From assembly GCA_031426915.1 (NCBI GenBank), contig JASJPB010000019.1, positions 1 to 64,000 on the forward strand: DNA of 64,000 nucleotides. The letters are read 5' to 3'. The number at the start of each line of letters is the position of its first letter. Position 1 is the stretch's first letter. This document shows, piece by piece, positions 22,559-31,377 of the stretch. Source of the DNA: Sulfurimicrobium sp031426915. Its GTDB lineage: Bacteria; Pseudomonadota; Gammaproteobacteria; Burkholderiales; Sulfuricellaceae. The notes under the pieces are model-generated. The model was not told where the DNA came from. It saw only the letters and a list, made by a program, of their open reading frames with translations, and ran no database searches. The translations under genes were made by a program, and so were the position numbers.

Positions 22559-23764
22559 ATGGATGATTTGAAACAGCGTGCCCTCGATTACCACGAGTTC
22601 CCCAGGCCGGGAAAACTCTCGGTCGAGTCCTCCAAGCCCTGCGCCACGGCGGCGGAACTGTCGCTGGCCTATACGCCCGGCGTAGCCGCGCCGGTGCGCG
22701 AGATCCATGCTGACCCAGAAAACGCCTACCGCTACACCAACAAGGGCAACCTGGTGGCGGTAATTACCGACGGCACCGCGATCCTCGGCCTGGGCAACCT
22801 CGGGCCACTCGCTTCCAAGCCGGTGATGGAAGGCAAGGCGGTATTGTTCAAGCGCTTCGCCAACGTGGACGTGTTCGACATCGAGGTCAAGGCGCCCAGC
22901 GTGGAATCCTTCATCGAGACCGTGGTCAACATCGCACCTACCTTCGGCGGCATCAACCTGGAAGACATCGCCGCACCGCATTGCTTCGAAATCGAGGCGG
23001 CGCTCAAGGCGCGCCTGGACATCCCGGTGTTTCACGACGACCAGCACGGCACAGCCATCATCATCTGCGCCGGCCTGCTCAATGCGCTGGAATTGCAGGG
23101 CAAGAATCTGGGCGAGGCCAGGCTGGTATGCCTCGGCGCCGGCGCCGCCGGGCTGGCGGGCATGCGCCTCTTGATCGCGATGGGCGCCAGGAAGGAAAAC
23201 ATGACCCTGGTGGACAGCAAGGGCGTGATCCACAGCGGCCGTACCGATCTCAATACGCACAAGCAGGAATTCGCCCGGGAAACGCCAATGCGCACACTGG
23301 CGGACGCGATGCAGGGCGCGGACGTGTTCATCGGCGTGTCCGGGGCCAACCTGGTGAGCGGGGACGATCTCAAGCGCATGGCGCCCAGGCCCATCGTGTT
23401 CGCGATGGCCAATCCCGATCCCGAGATTCTGCCCAAGGACGCCCATGCCGCCCGCGACGACCTGATCATGGCCACCGGACGCTCGGATTTCCCCAACCAG
23501 GTCAACAACGTACTGGGCTTCCCCTACATCTTCCGCGGCGCGCTCGATGCCCGCGCCAAATCCATCACCCAGGCGATGATGATCGCCGCCGTGAAGGCGC
23601 TGGCGGAGTTGGCCAAGGAGCCGGTGCCGCAGGAAGTCCTCACGGCCTATAACGCGAGTTCGATGTCCTTCGGCAAGGACTATATCCTGCCCAAGCCCTT
23701 CGATCCGCGCCTGATCGAACGTATTCCGCCCGCCGTTTCAGCCGCCGTCAAAGCCGGAGAATAA
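22559..23764 (+). CDS. malic enzyme (oxaloacetate-decarboxylating malate dehydrogenase), 401 aa
   Basis: The catalytic domain (residues about 10-150) carries LSLAYTPGVAAPV, the metal and substrate segment GGINLEDIAAPHCFEIE and FHDDQHGTA; the NAD(P) domain carries VCLGAGAAGLAGMRLL. It converts malate to pyruvate and CO2. It ends after about 400 residues, so it lacks the C-terminal phosphotransacetylase-like domain of MaeB. Related betaproteobacteria often have malate dehydrogenase at this place before sdhC; here the slot is filled by malic enzyme and no mdh is seen. The start ATG has no strong ribosome site and may depend on coupling to gntR. Confidence 0.9.
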   Translation: MDDLKQRALDYHEFPRPGKLSVESSKPCATAAELSLAYTPGVAAPVREIHADPENAYRYTNKGNLVAVITDGTAILGLGNLGPLASKPVMEGKAVLFKRFANVDVFDIEVKAPSVESFIETVVNIAPTFGGINLEDIAAPHCFEIEAALKARLDIPVFHDDQHGTAIIICAGLLNALELQGKNLGEARLVCLGAGAAGLAGMRLLIAMGARKENMTLVDSKGVIHSGRTDLNTHKQEFARETPMRTLADAMQGADVFIGVSGANLVSGDDLKRMAPRPIVFAMANPDPEILPKDAHAARDDLIMATGRSDFPNQVNNVLGFPYIFRGALDARAKSITQAMMIAAVKALAELAKEPVPQEVLTAYNASSMSFGKDYILPKPFDPRLIERIPPAVSAAVKAGE

Positions 23765-23767
23765 AAA

Positions 23768-24142
23768 ATGACCACCCGCCGCCCGGTCTACCTCAATCTG
23801 TTCAAAATCAGGTTGCCGCTGCCGGGGGTGGTGTCAATCATGCACCGCGCGAGCGGGGCGCTGCTGTTCCTGCTGCTGCCCGTGCTGCTCTACGTGTTGC
23901 AGCAGAGCCTGGTTTCTGAACAGGGGTTCGCGGCGGTGCGGGAGTGGTTCAGGCTGCCGCTGGTGAAACTGTTGCTGATCGGCACCATCTGGGGCTATTT
24001 GCACCATTTCTGCATGGGCCTGCGCTATCTCGCCCTGGACCTGGACATCGGCGTGGACCTCCCGCAGGCGCGCTTCAGTTCCAAGCTGGTGCTGGTCGTC
24101 AGCATAGGCGCAACTTTCCTGATCGGAGTCTGGCTATGGTAA
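23768..24142 (+). CDS. sdhC: succinate dehydrogenase cytochrome b556 subunit
   Basis: A 124-residue membrane protein with three helices. The family marks are RPVYLNLFKIRLPLPGVVSIMHRASG (quinone-site Ser and Arg) and LHHFCMGLRYLALDLD with the haem-ligand His. With SdhD it anchors SdhAB in the inner membrane, carries haem b and reduces ubiquinone. It starts three bases after the malic enzyme stop and overlaps sdhD by seven bases. Confidence 0.95.
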   Translation: MTTRRPVYLNLFKIRLPLPGVVSIMHRASGALLFLLLPVLLYVLQQSLVSEQGFAAVREWFRLPLVKLLLIGTIWGYLHHFCMGLRYLALDLDIGVDLPQARFSSKLVLVVSIGATFLIGVWLW

Positions 24143-24480
24143 ATCGTATCGTCAGCGGTGCCCATTACGGCCTCAAGGACTGGCTGATCCAGCGCGTCAC
24201 AGCCGTGGTGATGGCACTTTACACCCTGTTCCTGATCGGTTTCGTCCTCACCCAGCCGCTTACGTTTGTCACCTGGCAGGGCTTGTTCCACAGCCTGCCG
24301 GTGCGCCTGTTCAGCCTGCTATTCCTGCTCAGCGTATTTCTCCATGCCTGGGTGGGAATGCGCGACATTTTCATGGACTATGTCCATCCCACCGTGATCC
24401 GCCTTGCCCTGCACGTGGCGGTGATACTGGTCCTGGTGGCTTATGCCGCCTGGGCGGCGCAGATTTTGTGGAGCGTGTGA
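24136..24480 (+). CDS. sdhD: succinate dehydrogenase hydrophobic anchor subunit
   Basis: This 114-residue anchor has three membrane helices. GLKDWLIQRVTAVVMALYTLFLIGF starts the conserved region, and HAWVGMRDIFMDYV holds the second haem-ligand His and the quinone-site Asp-Tyr. ATG at 24136 lies inside the end of sdhC; a longer in-frame extension would only repeat sdhC in another frame. The stop TGA overlaps the sdhA start as TGATG. Confidence 0.95.
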   Translation: MVNRIVSGAHYGLKDWLIQRVTAVVMALYTLFLIGFVLTQPLTFVTWQGLFHSLPVRLFSLLFLLSVFLHAWVGMRDIFMDYVHPTVIRLALHVAVILVLVAYAAWAAQILWSV

Positions 24481-26243
24481 TGACCATTGCCAAACGGACT
24501 TTCGATGCTGTCATTGTGGGCGGGGGCGGGGCAGGCCTCAGGGCCGCGTTGCAGCTGGCCCATGCCAACCTCAAGGTGGCGGTGGTGTCCAAGGTGTTTC
24601 CTACCCGTTCCCACACCGTTTCCGCCCAGGGCGGCATCGCTGCCAGCCTGGGCAACGTGAGCGAGGACAACTGGCATTGGCACATGTACGACACGGTCAA
24701 GGGCTCGGATTACCTGGGAGACCAGGATGCCATCGAGTTCATGTGTCGCGGCGCCAACGAGGCGGTGGTGGAGCTGGAGCACTACGGCATGCCCTTCGAC
24801 CGGCTGGAAAACGGCAAGATTTACCAGCGTCCCTTCGGCGGCATGACCCAGAACTACGGCGGCGCGCCGGCCGTGCGCACCTGCGCGGCGGCTGACCGCA
24901 CCGGCCATGCCATGCTGCACACCTTGTACCAGCGCAACATCGCCGCCCGCACCCATTTCTTCGAGGAATACTTCGCGCTCGACCTGGTGATGGACCCGCA
25001 GGGCTACGCGCTGGGCGTGGTGGCGCTGGGCATCGAGTCCGGCGAGCCGATCTTCATCGAGGCGCGCGCCACCATCCTTGCCACCGGCGGGGCGGGGCGC
25101 ATTTTCTCCGCTACCACCAACGCCCTGATCAATACCGGCGACGGGCTGGGCATGGCGCTCAGGGCCGGCATTCCGCTCGAAGACATGGAATTCTGGCAGT
25201 TCCACCCGACCGGGGTGCATGGCGCCGGGGTGCTGATTACCGAGGGCGTGCGCGGCGAGGGCGGCTATCTCGTCAACAAGAACGGCGAGCGCTTCATGGA
25301 GCGCTATGCACCTAACGCCAAGGATCTGGCCAGCCGCGACGTGGTGTCGCGCGCCATGGCGGTGGAAATTTTCGAGGGGCGCGGCTGCGGCAAGGACGGC
25401 GATCACGTGCTGCTCAAGCTCGACCACCTCGGCGCGGACGTGATCCAGCAGCGTCTGCCCGGCATTCGCGAACTGGCAATGAAGTTCGCCCATGTGGACC
25501 CGTCCACCGACCCGATCCCGGTGGTGCCCACGGTGCATTACATGATGGGCGGCATCCCCACCAACCTGCGCGGCCAGGTGGTGGCGCCCACCGCCACCGG
25601 GCCGGAAGAAGCGGTGCCCGGCTTGTACGCCATCGGCGAATGCGCCTGCGTCTCGGTGCATGGCGCCAATCGCCTCGGTTCCAATTCCCTGCTCGACCTG
25701 ATCGTGTTCGGCCGCGCCGCCGGCAACGACGTGATCGAATACTGCCGCGAAAACCCCTTCCCGCGCGCCTTGCCTGAAAACGCGCTGGATCCCGTCAAGG
25801 CGCGCCTGGCGCGCTGGGAGAAAAAGGGTGACGGCCTCACGGTGCCGGAATTGCGCCAGGAAATGTGCAAGACCATGCAACTGCACTGTGGCGTGTTCAG
25901 GACCGAAGCCGTGCTGCAGGACGGGGTGAAGAAGATGCTGGAAATCGCCGCCAAGCTTCCCGACGTGGTGCTGCGCGATCACAGCAAGGTCTACAACACC
26001 GGGCGCATCGAGGCGCTGGAGCTGGAAAACCTGATGGCGGTGGCGCTGGCCACCATGGTCTCCGCGGCGGCCCGTCAGGAAAGCCGCGGCGCGCATGCCC
26101 GCGACGATTACCCGGAGCGCGACGACAAGGCGTGGATGAAACACACGCTTTACCTCGCCGACGGCCACCGCCTCGACTACAAGCCGGTGCGCCTGAAACC
26201 GCTCACGGTGGAGCCGTTCCAGCCCAAGGCGCGGGTTTACTAG
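24480..26243 (+). CDS. sdhA: succinate dehydrogenase flavoprotein subunit
   Basis: Of usual length (587 aa). The FAD-binding Rossmann motif VIVGGGGAGLRAAL is at residues 11-24, and His45 in RSHTVSAQGG is the site of covalent FAD attachment. Catalytic segments include HPTGVHGAGVLITEGVRGEGG, HYMMGGIPTN and GANRLGSNSLLDL. It oxidises succinate to fumarate and passes electrons to SdhB. ATG at 24480 overlaps the sdhD stop by one base. The downstream SdhE is the factor expected to promote its flavinylation. Confidence 0.97.
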   Translation: MTIAKRTFDAVIVGGGGAGLRAALQLAHANLKVAVVSKVFPTRSHTVSAQGGIAASLGNVSEDNWHWHMYDTVKGSDYLGDQDAIEFMCRGANEAVVELEHYGMPFDRLENGKIYQRPFGGMTQNYGGAPAVRTCAAADRTGHAMLHTLYQRNIAARTHFFEEYFALDLVMDPQGYALGVVALGIESGEPIFIEARATILATGGAGRIFSATTNALINTGDGLGMALRAGIPLEDMEFWQFHPTGVHGAGVLITEGVRGEGGYLVNKNGERFMERYAPNAKDLASRDVVSRAMAVEIFEGRGCGKDGDHVLLKLDHLGADVIQQRLPGIRELAMKFAHVDPSTDPIPVVPTVHYMMGGIPTNLRGQVVAPTATGPEEAVPGLYAIGECACVSVHGANRLGSNSLLDLIVFGRAAGNDVIEYCRENPFPRALPENALDPVKARLARWEKKGDGLTVPELRQEMCKTMQLHCGVFRTEAVLQDGVKKMLEIAAKLPDVVLRDHSKVYNTGRIEALELENLMAVALATMVSAAARQESRGAHARDDYPERDDKAWMKHTLYLADGHRLDYKPVRLKPLTVEPFQPKARVY

Positions 26244-26251
26244 GAGGCAAC

Positions 26252-26947
26252 ATGCGTTTTTCCGTCTACCGCTACAACCCGGAAACCGACACCAAGCCCT
26301 ACATGCAGGACTACGAGCTGGACATCGAGGCGGAAGGAAAGATGCTGCTCGACGCCATCCTGCTGCTCAAGGAGCAGGACGAATCGCTGAGCGTGCGTCG
26401 CTCATGTCGCGAAGGGGTGTGTGGTTCGGACGGCATGAATATCAATGGCAAGAACGGCCTGGCCTGCGTCACGCCGCTTGGCGAACTGAAGCAGCCGATC
26501 GAGTTGCGGCCCTTGCCGGGTTTGCCGGTGATTCGCGACCTGGTGGTGGATATGAGCCAGTTTCTCAAACACTATCGCACGGTCAAGCCCTACCTCATCA
26601 ACGTCGATCCCGAGCCGGAGATCGAGCGCCTGCAATCCCCGCAGGATCGTGAACAGCTGGACGGTCTGTACGAGTGCATCCTGTGCGCCTGCTGTACCAC
26701 CTCCTGCCCGTCTTTCTGGTGGAATCCGGACAAATTCATCGGCCCGGCCGGCCTGTTGCAGGCCTACCGCTTCATCGCCGACAGCCGCGACCAGGCCACC
26801 AACGAGCGCCTGGACGATCTGGAAGATCCCTACCGCCTGTTCCGCTGCCACAGCATCATGAACTGCGTCGAGGTGTGCCCCAAGGGACTCAATCCGACGC
26901 GGGCCATAGGAAAAATAAAAGAGCTGCTGGTCAAGCGCACGGTATGA
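26252..26947 (+). CDS. sdhB: succinate dehydrogenase iron-sulfur subunit
   Basis: A 231-residue subunit that carries electrons from FAD to quinone. The 2Fe-2S ligands lie in SCREGVCGSDGMN and GLAC (residues about 50-75); the 4Fe-4S and 3Fe-4S ligands lie in CILCACCTTSCPSFWW and CHSIMNCVEVCPKGLNPTRAI. ATG at 26252 follows a strong TAGGAGG. The stop overlaps sdhE as ATGA. Confidence 0.97.
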   Translation: MRFSVYRYNPETDTKPYMQDYELDIEAEGKMLLDAILLLKEQDESLSVRRSCREGVCGSDGMNINGKNGLACVTPLGELKQPIELRPLPGLPVIRDLVVDMSQFLKHYRTVKPYLINVDPEPEIERLQSPQDREQLDGLYECILCACCTTSCPSFWWNPDKFIGPAGLLQAYRFIADSRDQATNERLDDLEDPYRLFRCHSIMNCVEVCPKGLNPTRAIGKIKELLVKRTV

Positions 26948-27180
26948 GCAGCGCCGAACTCAACCGCCTACGCTGGGGCTGTCGGCGCGGGATGTTGGAA
27001 CTTGATCTGGTGCTGGCGGGCTTTCTGGAGGAAAATTACGCCCGATTGACAGCGCAGCAGCGGCAGGAGTTCGGCCAGCTGCTCGATTTGCAGGACCACG
27101 AGCTGTGGCAAATGGTTCGCGGCGAGAGCGCCTCCCCATCCGTGGTGGTGGAGTTGCTGCGCGGCTGTCAGCATCGATAA
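26944..27180 (+). CDS. sdhE: succinate dehydrogenase assembly factor (FAD assembly)
   Basis: A 78-residue helical protein with the family signature RLRWGCRRGMLELDLVL, the RGM/RGxxE element needed for flavinylation of SdhA, and LLDLQDHELWQMV. It binds SdhA in the cytosol and aids covalent FAD attachment. The four-base overlap with sdhB and the 22-bp gap to gltA keep it inside the TCA operon. Confidence 0.93.
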   Translation: MSSAELNRLRWGCRRGMLELDLVLAGFLEENYARLTAQQRQEFGQLLDLQDHELWQMVRGESASPSVVVELLRGCQHR

Positions 27181-27202
27181 CCGACACCTGGAGAATTTGA
27201 CA

Positions 27203-28495
27203 ATGGCTGAGCGCAAGGCTTTTCTTGACATGGGGGACGGACGCCCGCCGATCGAATTGCCCGTTTATTCCGGCACGATGGGGCCGGACGTGGTGGACAT
27301 CCGCAACATGGGCAAGCACGGCGTGTTTACCTACGATCCCGGCTTCATGTCCACTGCCAGCTGCAATTCCGGCATTACCTTCATCGACGGCGACAAGGGA
27401 ATGCTGCTCTATCGCGGCTATCCCATCGAACAGCTGGCGGAGCACGCCGATTTCATGGAAGTGTGCTACCTGCTGCAGTACGGCGAGTTGCCGACCGCGG
27501 ATGAGAAGTCCTCGTTCGACGGCATCATCCGCACCCACACCATGGTGCACGACCAGATCAACAACTTCTTCCGCGGTTTCCGGCGCGATGCGCATCCCAT
27601 GGCGGTGATGGTGGGCGTGGTCGGCGCCTTGTCGGCGTTTTACCAGGATTCGGCCGATGTGACCGATCCCCGCCACCGTGAAATTTCCGCGCACCGCCTG
27701 ATCGCCAAGGTGCCGACCATCGCGGCCATGAGTTACAAGTACAACATGGGGCAGCCGTTTTCCTATCCGCGCAACCGTTTGAGCTATGCCGCGAATTTCC
27801 TGCACATGATGTTCTCCACCCCGTGCGAGGAATACGAACCGAATCCGGTGCTGGTGCGCGCGCTGGACCGCATCCTGATCCTGCATGCCGACCATGAGCA
27901 GAATGCCTCCACTTCCACGGTGCGCCTGGCCGGTTCAAGCGGCGCGAATCCATTCGCCTGCGTGGCGGCGGGCATCGCCTCGCTGTGGGGCCCGGCGCAT
28001 GGCGGCGCCAACGAGGCGGTGCTGAAAATGCTGGAGGAAATCGGGGATGTTTCCAATATTCCCAAGATCATCGAGCGCGCCAAGGACAAGAGCAATCCTT
28101 TCCGCCTGATGGGCTTCGGCCATCGCGTCTACAAGAATTTCGACCCGCGCGCGCGCCTGATGCGCCAGACCTGCCATGAAGTGCTGAACGAACTGGGCAT
28201 GCACGACGACCGCCTGTTCAGTATCGCGCTGGAACTGGAACGCATTGCGCTCGAAGACGAATATTTCATCCAGAAAAAGCTTTACCCCAACGTGGATTTC
28301 TATTCCGGCATCATCCTGCGCGCCATGGGCATCCCCACCAACATGTTCACCGCGATTTTCGCCATCGCGCGCACCATCGGCTGGATTTCGCAATGGGATG
28401 AAATGATTACCGATCCCGAGCAGAAGATCGGCCGCCCGCGTCAGTTGTATCGCGGCGCACCGCAACGCGAGCTGGTGCCGATCAGCCTGCGCTGA
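27203..28495 (+). CDS. gltA: citrate synthase (type II)
   Basis: A 430-residue enzyme condensing acetyl-CoA and oxaloacetate. The catalytic residues sit in ILHADHEQNASTSTVR (first His), FGHRVYKNFDPRA (second His and following residues) and the later Asp-containing segment; IGRPRQLYRGAPQRELVPI closes the protein. The extra N-terminal domain (GRPPIELPVYSGTMGPDVVDIR) marks the hexameric, NADH-sensitive Gram-negative type. ATG at 27203 follows GGAG; the frame also allows TTG six bases earlier. It is co-oriented with sdh and suc genes. Confidence 0.97.
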   Translation: MAERKAFLDMGDGRPPIELPVYSGTMGPDVVDIRNMGKHGVFTYDPGFMSTASCNSGITFIDGDKGMLLYRGYPIEQLAEHADFMEVCYLLQYGELPTADEKSSFDGIIRTHTMVHDQINNFFRGFRRDAHPMAVMVGVVGALSAFYQDSADVTDPRHREISAHRLIAKVPTIAAMSYKYNMGQPFSYPRNRLSYAANFLHMMFSTPCEEYEPNPVLVRALDRILILHADHEQNASTSTVRLAGSSGANPFACVAAGIASLWGPAHGGANEAVLKMLEEIGDVSNIPKIIERAKDKSNPFRLMGFGHRVYKNFDPRARLMRQTCHEVLNELGMHDDRLFSIALELERIALEDEYFIQKKLYPNVDFYSGIILRAMGIPTNMFTAIFAIARTIGWISQWDEMITDPEQKIGRPRQLYRGAPQRELVPISLR

Positions 28496-28524
28496 GATCG
28501 TTAATGCCTCATGGAGGGAAAACA

Positions 28525-31377
28525 ATGAATGAAATGCAGGAAATGTGGAGCAAATCCTACCTCTACGGCGGCAACGCCGAATTCATTGAGAGCCTCTATG
28601 AGTCATGGCTGAGCAACCCCGAGAGCGTGACCGAGGAATGGCGCAGCTATTTCGAGCGCCTGCAGCTAAGCTCTGCTGCTGCGGCGCGCGATATCGCCCA
28701 TAGTCCGATCCGGGAATCCTTCGTTCAGCGCGCCAAACAGCCGCCCACGGCGAATCCGGCCGTGGTCTGTTCTCCCTACCTGGCGCTGGAACGCAAGCAG
28801 GTGAAGGTGCTGCAGCTCATCAATGCCTACCGTTTTCTCGGCATGCGCCAGGCCAATGTCGATCCGCTGCAGCGCTTCGAACGCCCCCATGTTGCGGAGC
28901 TGGAACTGGCCCACTATGACCTCTCCGAGGCCGATTTGACCACGGAGTTCGAGACCGGCTCCCTGGTCGGGATGGGCAAGGCGACACTGTCGGATATTGT
29001 GGCCATGCTGCGCGAGACTTATTGCGGCACTTTCGGCGCTGAATACATGTACATCAGCGAAACCCAGCAGAAACGCTGGCTCCAGGGCAAGATCGAGGGC
29101 TGCCGGGCCAGGCCCGACTTTTCTCCCCAGCAAAAGAAGCAAATTTTACAATGGGTCACGGCGGCCGAAACGCTGGAGAAGTATCTGCATACCCGTTTCG
29201 TGGGGCAAAAGCGTTTTTCCCTGGAAGGGGGCGAGAGCCTGATACCCCTGCTGGAATATCTGGTCCAGCAGTCAGGCGCGGAGGGGGTGCAGGAAATCGT
29301 TATCGGCATGGCCCACCGCGGACGTCTCAACGTGCTGGTCAATATCATCGGCAAGCAGCCCAAGGAATTGTTCAAGGAATTCGAGGGCGTCCATGCCCAC
29401 GATGACCACATCACCACTGGCGACGTGAAGTATCACCAGGGTTTTTCCGCCGACGTTTCCACCCCTACCGGGTCGGTGCACGTGGCGCTGGCTTTCAATC
29501 CTTCCCACCTGGAAATCATCAACCCGGTGGTGGAAGGTTCGGTGCGGGCGCGCCAGAACCGCCGTGGCGACCGTCTCGGCGAGCAGGTGCTGCCGGTGCT
29601 GATCCACGGCGACGCCGCCTTCGCCGGGCAGGGCGTGGTGATGGAAACCCTCAACATGTCGCAGACGCGGGGTTTCCGCACCGGCGGCACGGTGCACATC
29701 GTGGTCAACAACCAGATCGGTTTTACCACTTCGGATGCGCGCGATACCCGTTCCAGCCTGTATTGCACGGATGTGGCCAAGATGGTCGAGGCACCGGTGT
29801 TTCACGTCAATGGCGACGATCCGGAAGCGGTCTTGCTGGCGGTGCAGGTGGCGCTGGATTACCGCATGACCTACAAGAAGGACGTGGTGATCGACATGGT
29901 GTGCTTCCGCCGCCTGGGCCACAACGAGCAGGACGAGCCGCTGGTGACCCAGCCGCTGATGTACAAGCGCATCGCCAAACATCCCGGCACCCGCAAGCTC
30001 TATGCCGAGCGCCTGCTGGCGGAGGGCGTGATCGCCGCCGGTGAGGCCGAGGCCATGGTCGAGGATTACACGACAGCCCTCGATGCCGGCGAGCTGAGGA
30101 ACAAGCCGGTGCTGACCAACTTCAAGCGCGCTTTTGCCACGGAATGGAAAAAATTCCGTAGTGCCAACTGGGATCAGGCCGTAAGCACAGCGGTCCCGCT
30201 GCCGGACCTGCAACGCCTGGCGAACAAGCTCACCAGCATTCCCGAGCAATTCAAGCTGCAATCCCGGGTGGAAAAGATTATTGCCGACCGCCGCCTGATG
30301 GGCGAAGGCAAGCTGCCCCTGGACTGGGGCATGGCAGAGAATATGGCCTACGCCAGCCTGCTGGAAAACGGCTACGGCGTGCGCATTTCGGGCCAGGATT
30401 GCGGGCGCGGCACCTTTTTCCACCGTCATGCCGTGCTGCACGACCAGAACCGCGAAAAGTGGGATGCGGGGGTCTATATCCCGCTACAGAATATCGCCGA
30501 CCAGCAACCTCATTTTGTGGTGATCGATTCGGTGCTGTCGGAAGAGGCGGTGCTCGGTTTCGAGTATGGCTATTCCACCGCCGAACCCGATCAATTGGTG
30601 ATATGGGAGGCCCAGTTCGGCGATTTCGCCAATGGCGCCCAGGTAGTGATCGACCAGTTCATCTGCGCCGGCGAAACCAAGTGGGGCCGGCTGTGCGGCC
30701 TGGTGCTGATGTTGCCGCACGGTTACGAGGGCCAGGGGCCGGAACATTCCTCGGGGCGCCTGGAGCGTTATCTGCAATTGTGCGCCGAATACAACATGCA
30801 GGTGTGCGTGCCCTCCACCCCGGCGCAGATGTTCCACATGCTGCGGCGTCAGCAGCTGCGCCCGTACCGCAAGCCGCTCATCATCATGAGCCCCAAGAGC
30901 ATGTTGCGCCACAAGGAGTCGGTGTCGAGCCTGGATGACCTTGCCAACGGCGGTTTCCAGCCCTTGATCCCGGAGCAGGAAAAGCTCGATCCCAAGAAGG
31001 TGAAACGGGTGGTCGCCTGCAGCGGCAAGGTGTATTACGACCTGATGGCGGCGCGGCGCGAACGGAAAATCAAGGACGTGGCCATCCTGCGCGTGGAACA
31101 GCTTTATCCCTTCCCCCATGAGGAGTTCGCGGCGCAAATGAAGCTTTACGCCAAGGCCAGGGAAATCATGTGGGTTCAGGAAGAGCCGAAAAATCAGGGT
31201 GCGTGGTATGCCATCGAGCACTATCTGCGCCAGCACATGAAGCCGGGCCAGACGTTGAGCCATTCCAGCCGCAAATCCTCGGCGGCACCCGCAGTGGGAT
31301 ATCTGGCAGAGCACGCCGAGCAGCAAAAGGCGCTGGTGAATGCGGCGCTAACAACGGAGAACATGCATGATCATTGA
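28525..31377 (+). CDS. sucA: 2-oxoglutarate dehydrogenase E1 component
   Basis: A 950-residue thiamine-diphosphate enzyme that decarboxylates 2-oxoglutarate and transfers succinyl to SucB. The N-terminal E2-binding segment (YLYGGNAEFIESLYESWLSN), the central ThDP region (GMAHRGRLNVL, GDAAFAGQGVVMETLNM, VVNNQIGFTTS) and the C-terminal transketolase-like part (SGQDCGRGTFFHRHAVLHDQ, LMLPHGYEGQGPEHSSGRLERYLQ) are all present. ATG at 28525 follows GGAGGG; a frame extension of seven residues has no ribosome site. It overlaps sucB by 11 bases. Confidence 0.97.
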   Translation: MNEMQEMWSKSYLYGGNAEFIESLYESWLSNPESVTEEWRSYFERLQLSSAAAARDIAHSPIRESFVQRAKQPPTANPAVVCSPYLALERKQVKVLQLINAYRFLGMRQANVDPLQRFERPHVAELELAHYDLSEADLTTEFETGSLVGMGKATLSDIVAMLRETYCGTFGAEYMYISETQQKRWLQGKIEGCRARPDFSPQQKKQILQWVTAAETLEKYLHTRFVGQKRFSLEGGESLIPLLEYLVQQSGAEGVQEIVIGMAHRGRLNVLVNIIGKQPKELFKEFEGVHAHDDHITTGDVKYHQGFSADVSTPTGSVHVALAFNPSHLEIINPVVEGSVRARQNRRGDRLGEQVLPVLIHGDAAFAGQGVVMETLNMSQTRGFRTGGTVHIVVNNQIGFTTSDARDTRSSLYCTDVAKMVEAPVFHVNGDDPEAVLLAVQVALDYRMTYKKDVVIDMVCFRRLGHNEQDEPLVTQPLMYKRIAKHPGTRKLYAERLLAEGVIAAGEAEAMVEDYTTALDAGELRNKPVLTNFKRAFATEWKKFRSANWDQAVSTAVPLPDLQRLANKLTSIPEQFKLQSRVEKIIADRRLMGEGKLPLDWGMAENMAYASLLENGYGVRISGQDCGRGTFFHRHAVLHDQNREKWDAGVYIPLQNIADQQPHFVVIDSVLSEEAVLGFEYGYSTAEPDQLVIWEAQFGDFANGAQVVIDQFICAGETKWGRLCGLVLMLPHGYEGQGPEHSSGRLERYLQLCAEYNMQVCVPSTPAQMFHMLRRQQLRPYRKPLIIMSPKSMLRHKESVSSLDDLANGGFQPLIPEQEKLDPKKVKRVVACSGKVYYDLMAARRERKIKDVAILRVEQLYPFPHEEFAAQMKLYAKAREIMWVQEEPKNQGAWYAIEHYLRQHMKPGQTLSHSSRKSSAAPAVGYLAEHAEQQKALVNAALTTENMHDH

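Noticed and set aside
24441..26168. Minus-strand frame of 575 codons opposite sdhA
   Set aside because: sdhA is certain; the antisense frame has no family marks.
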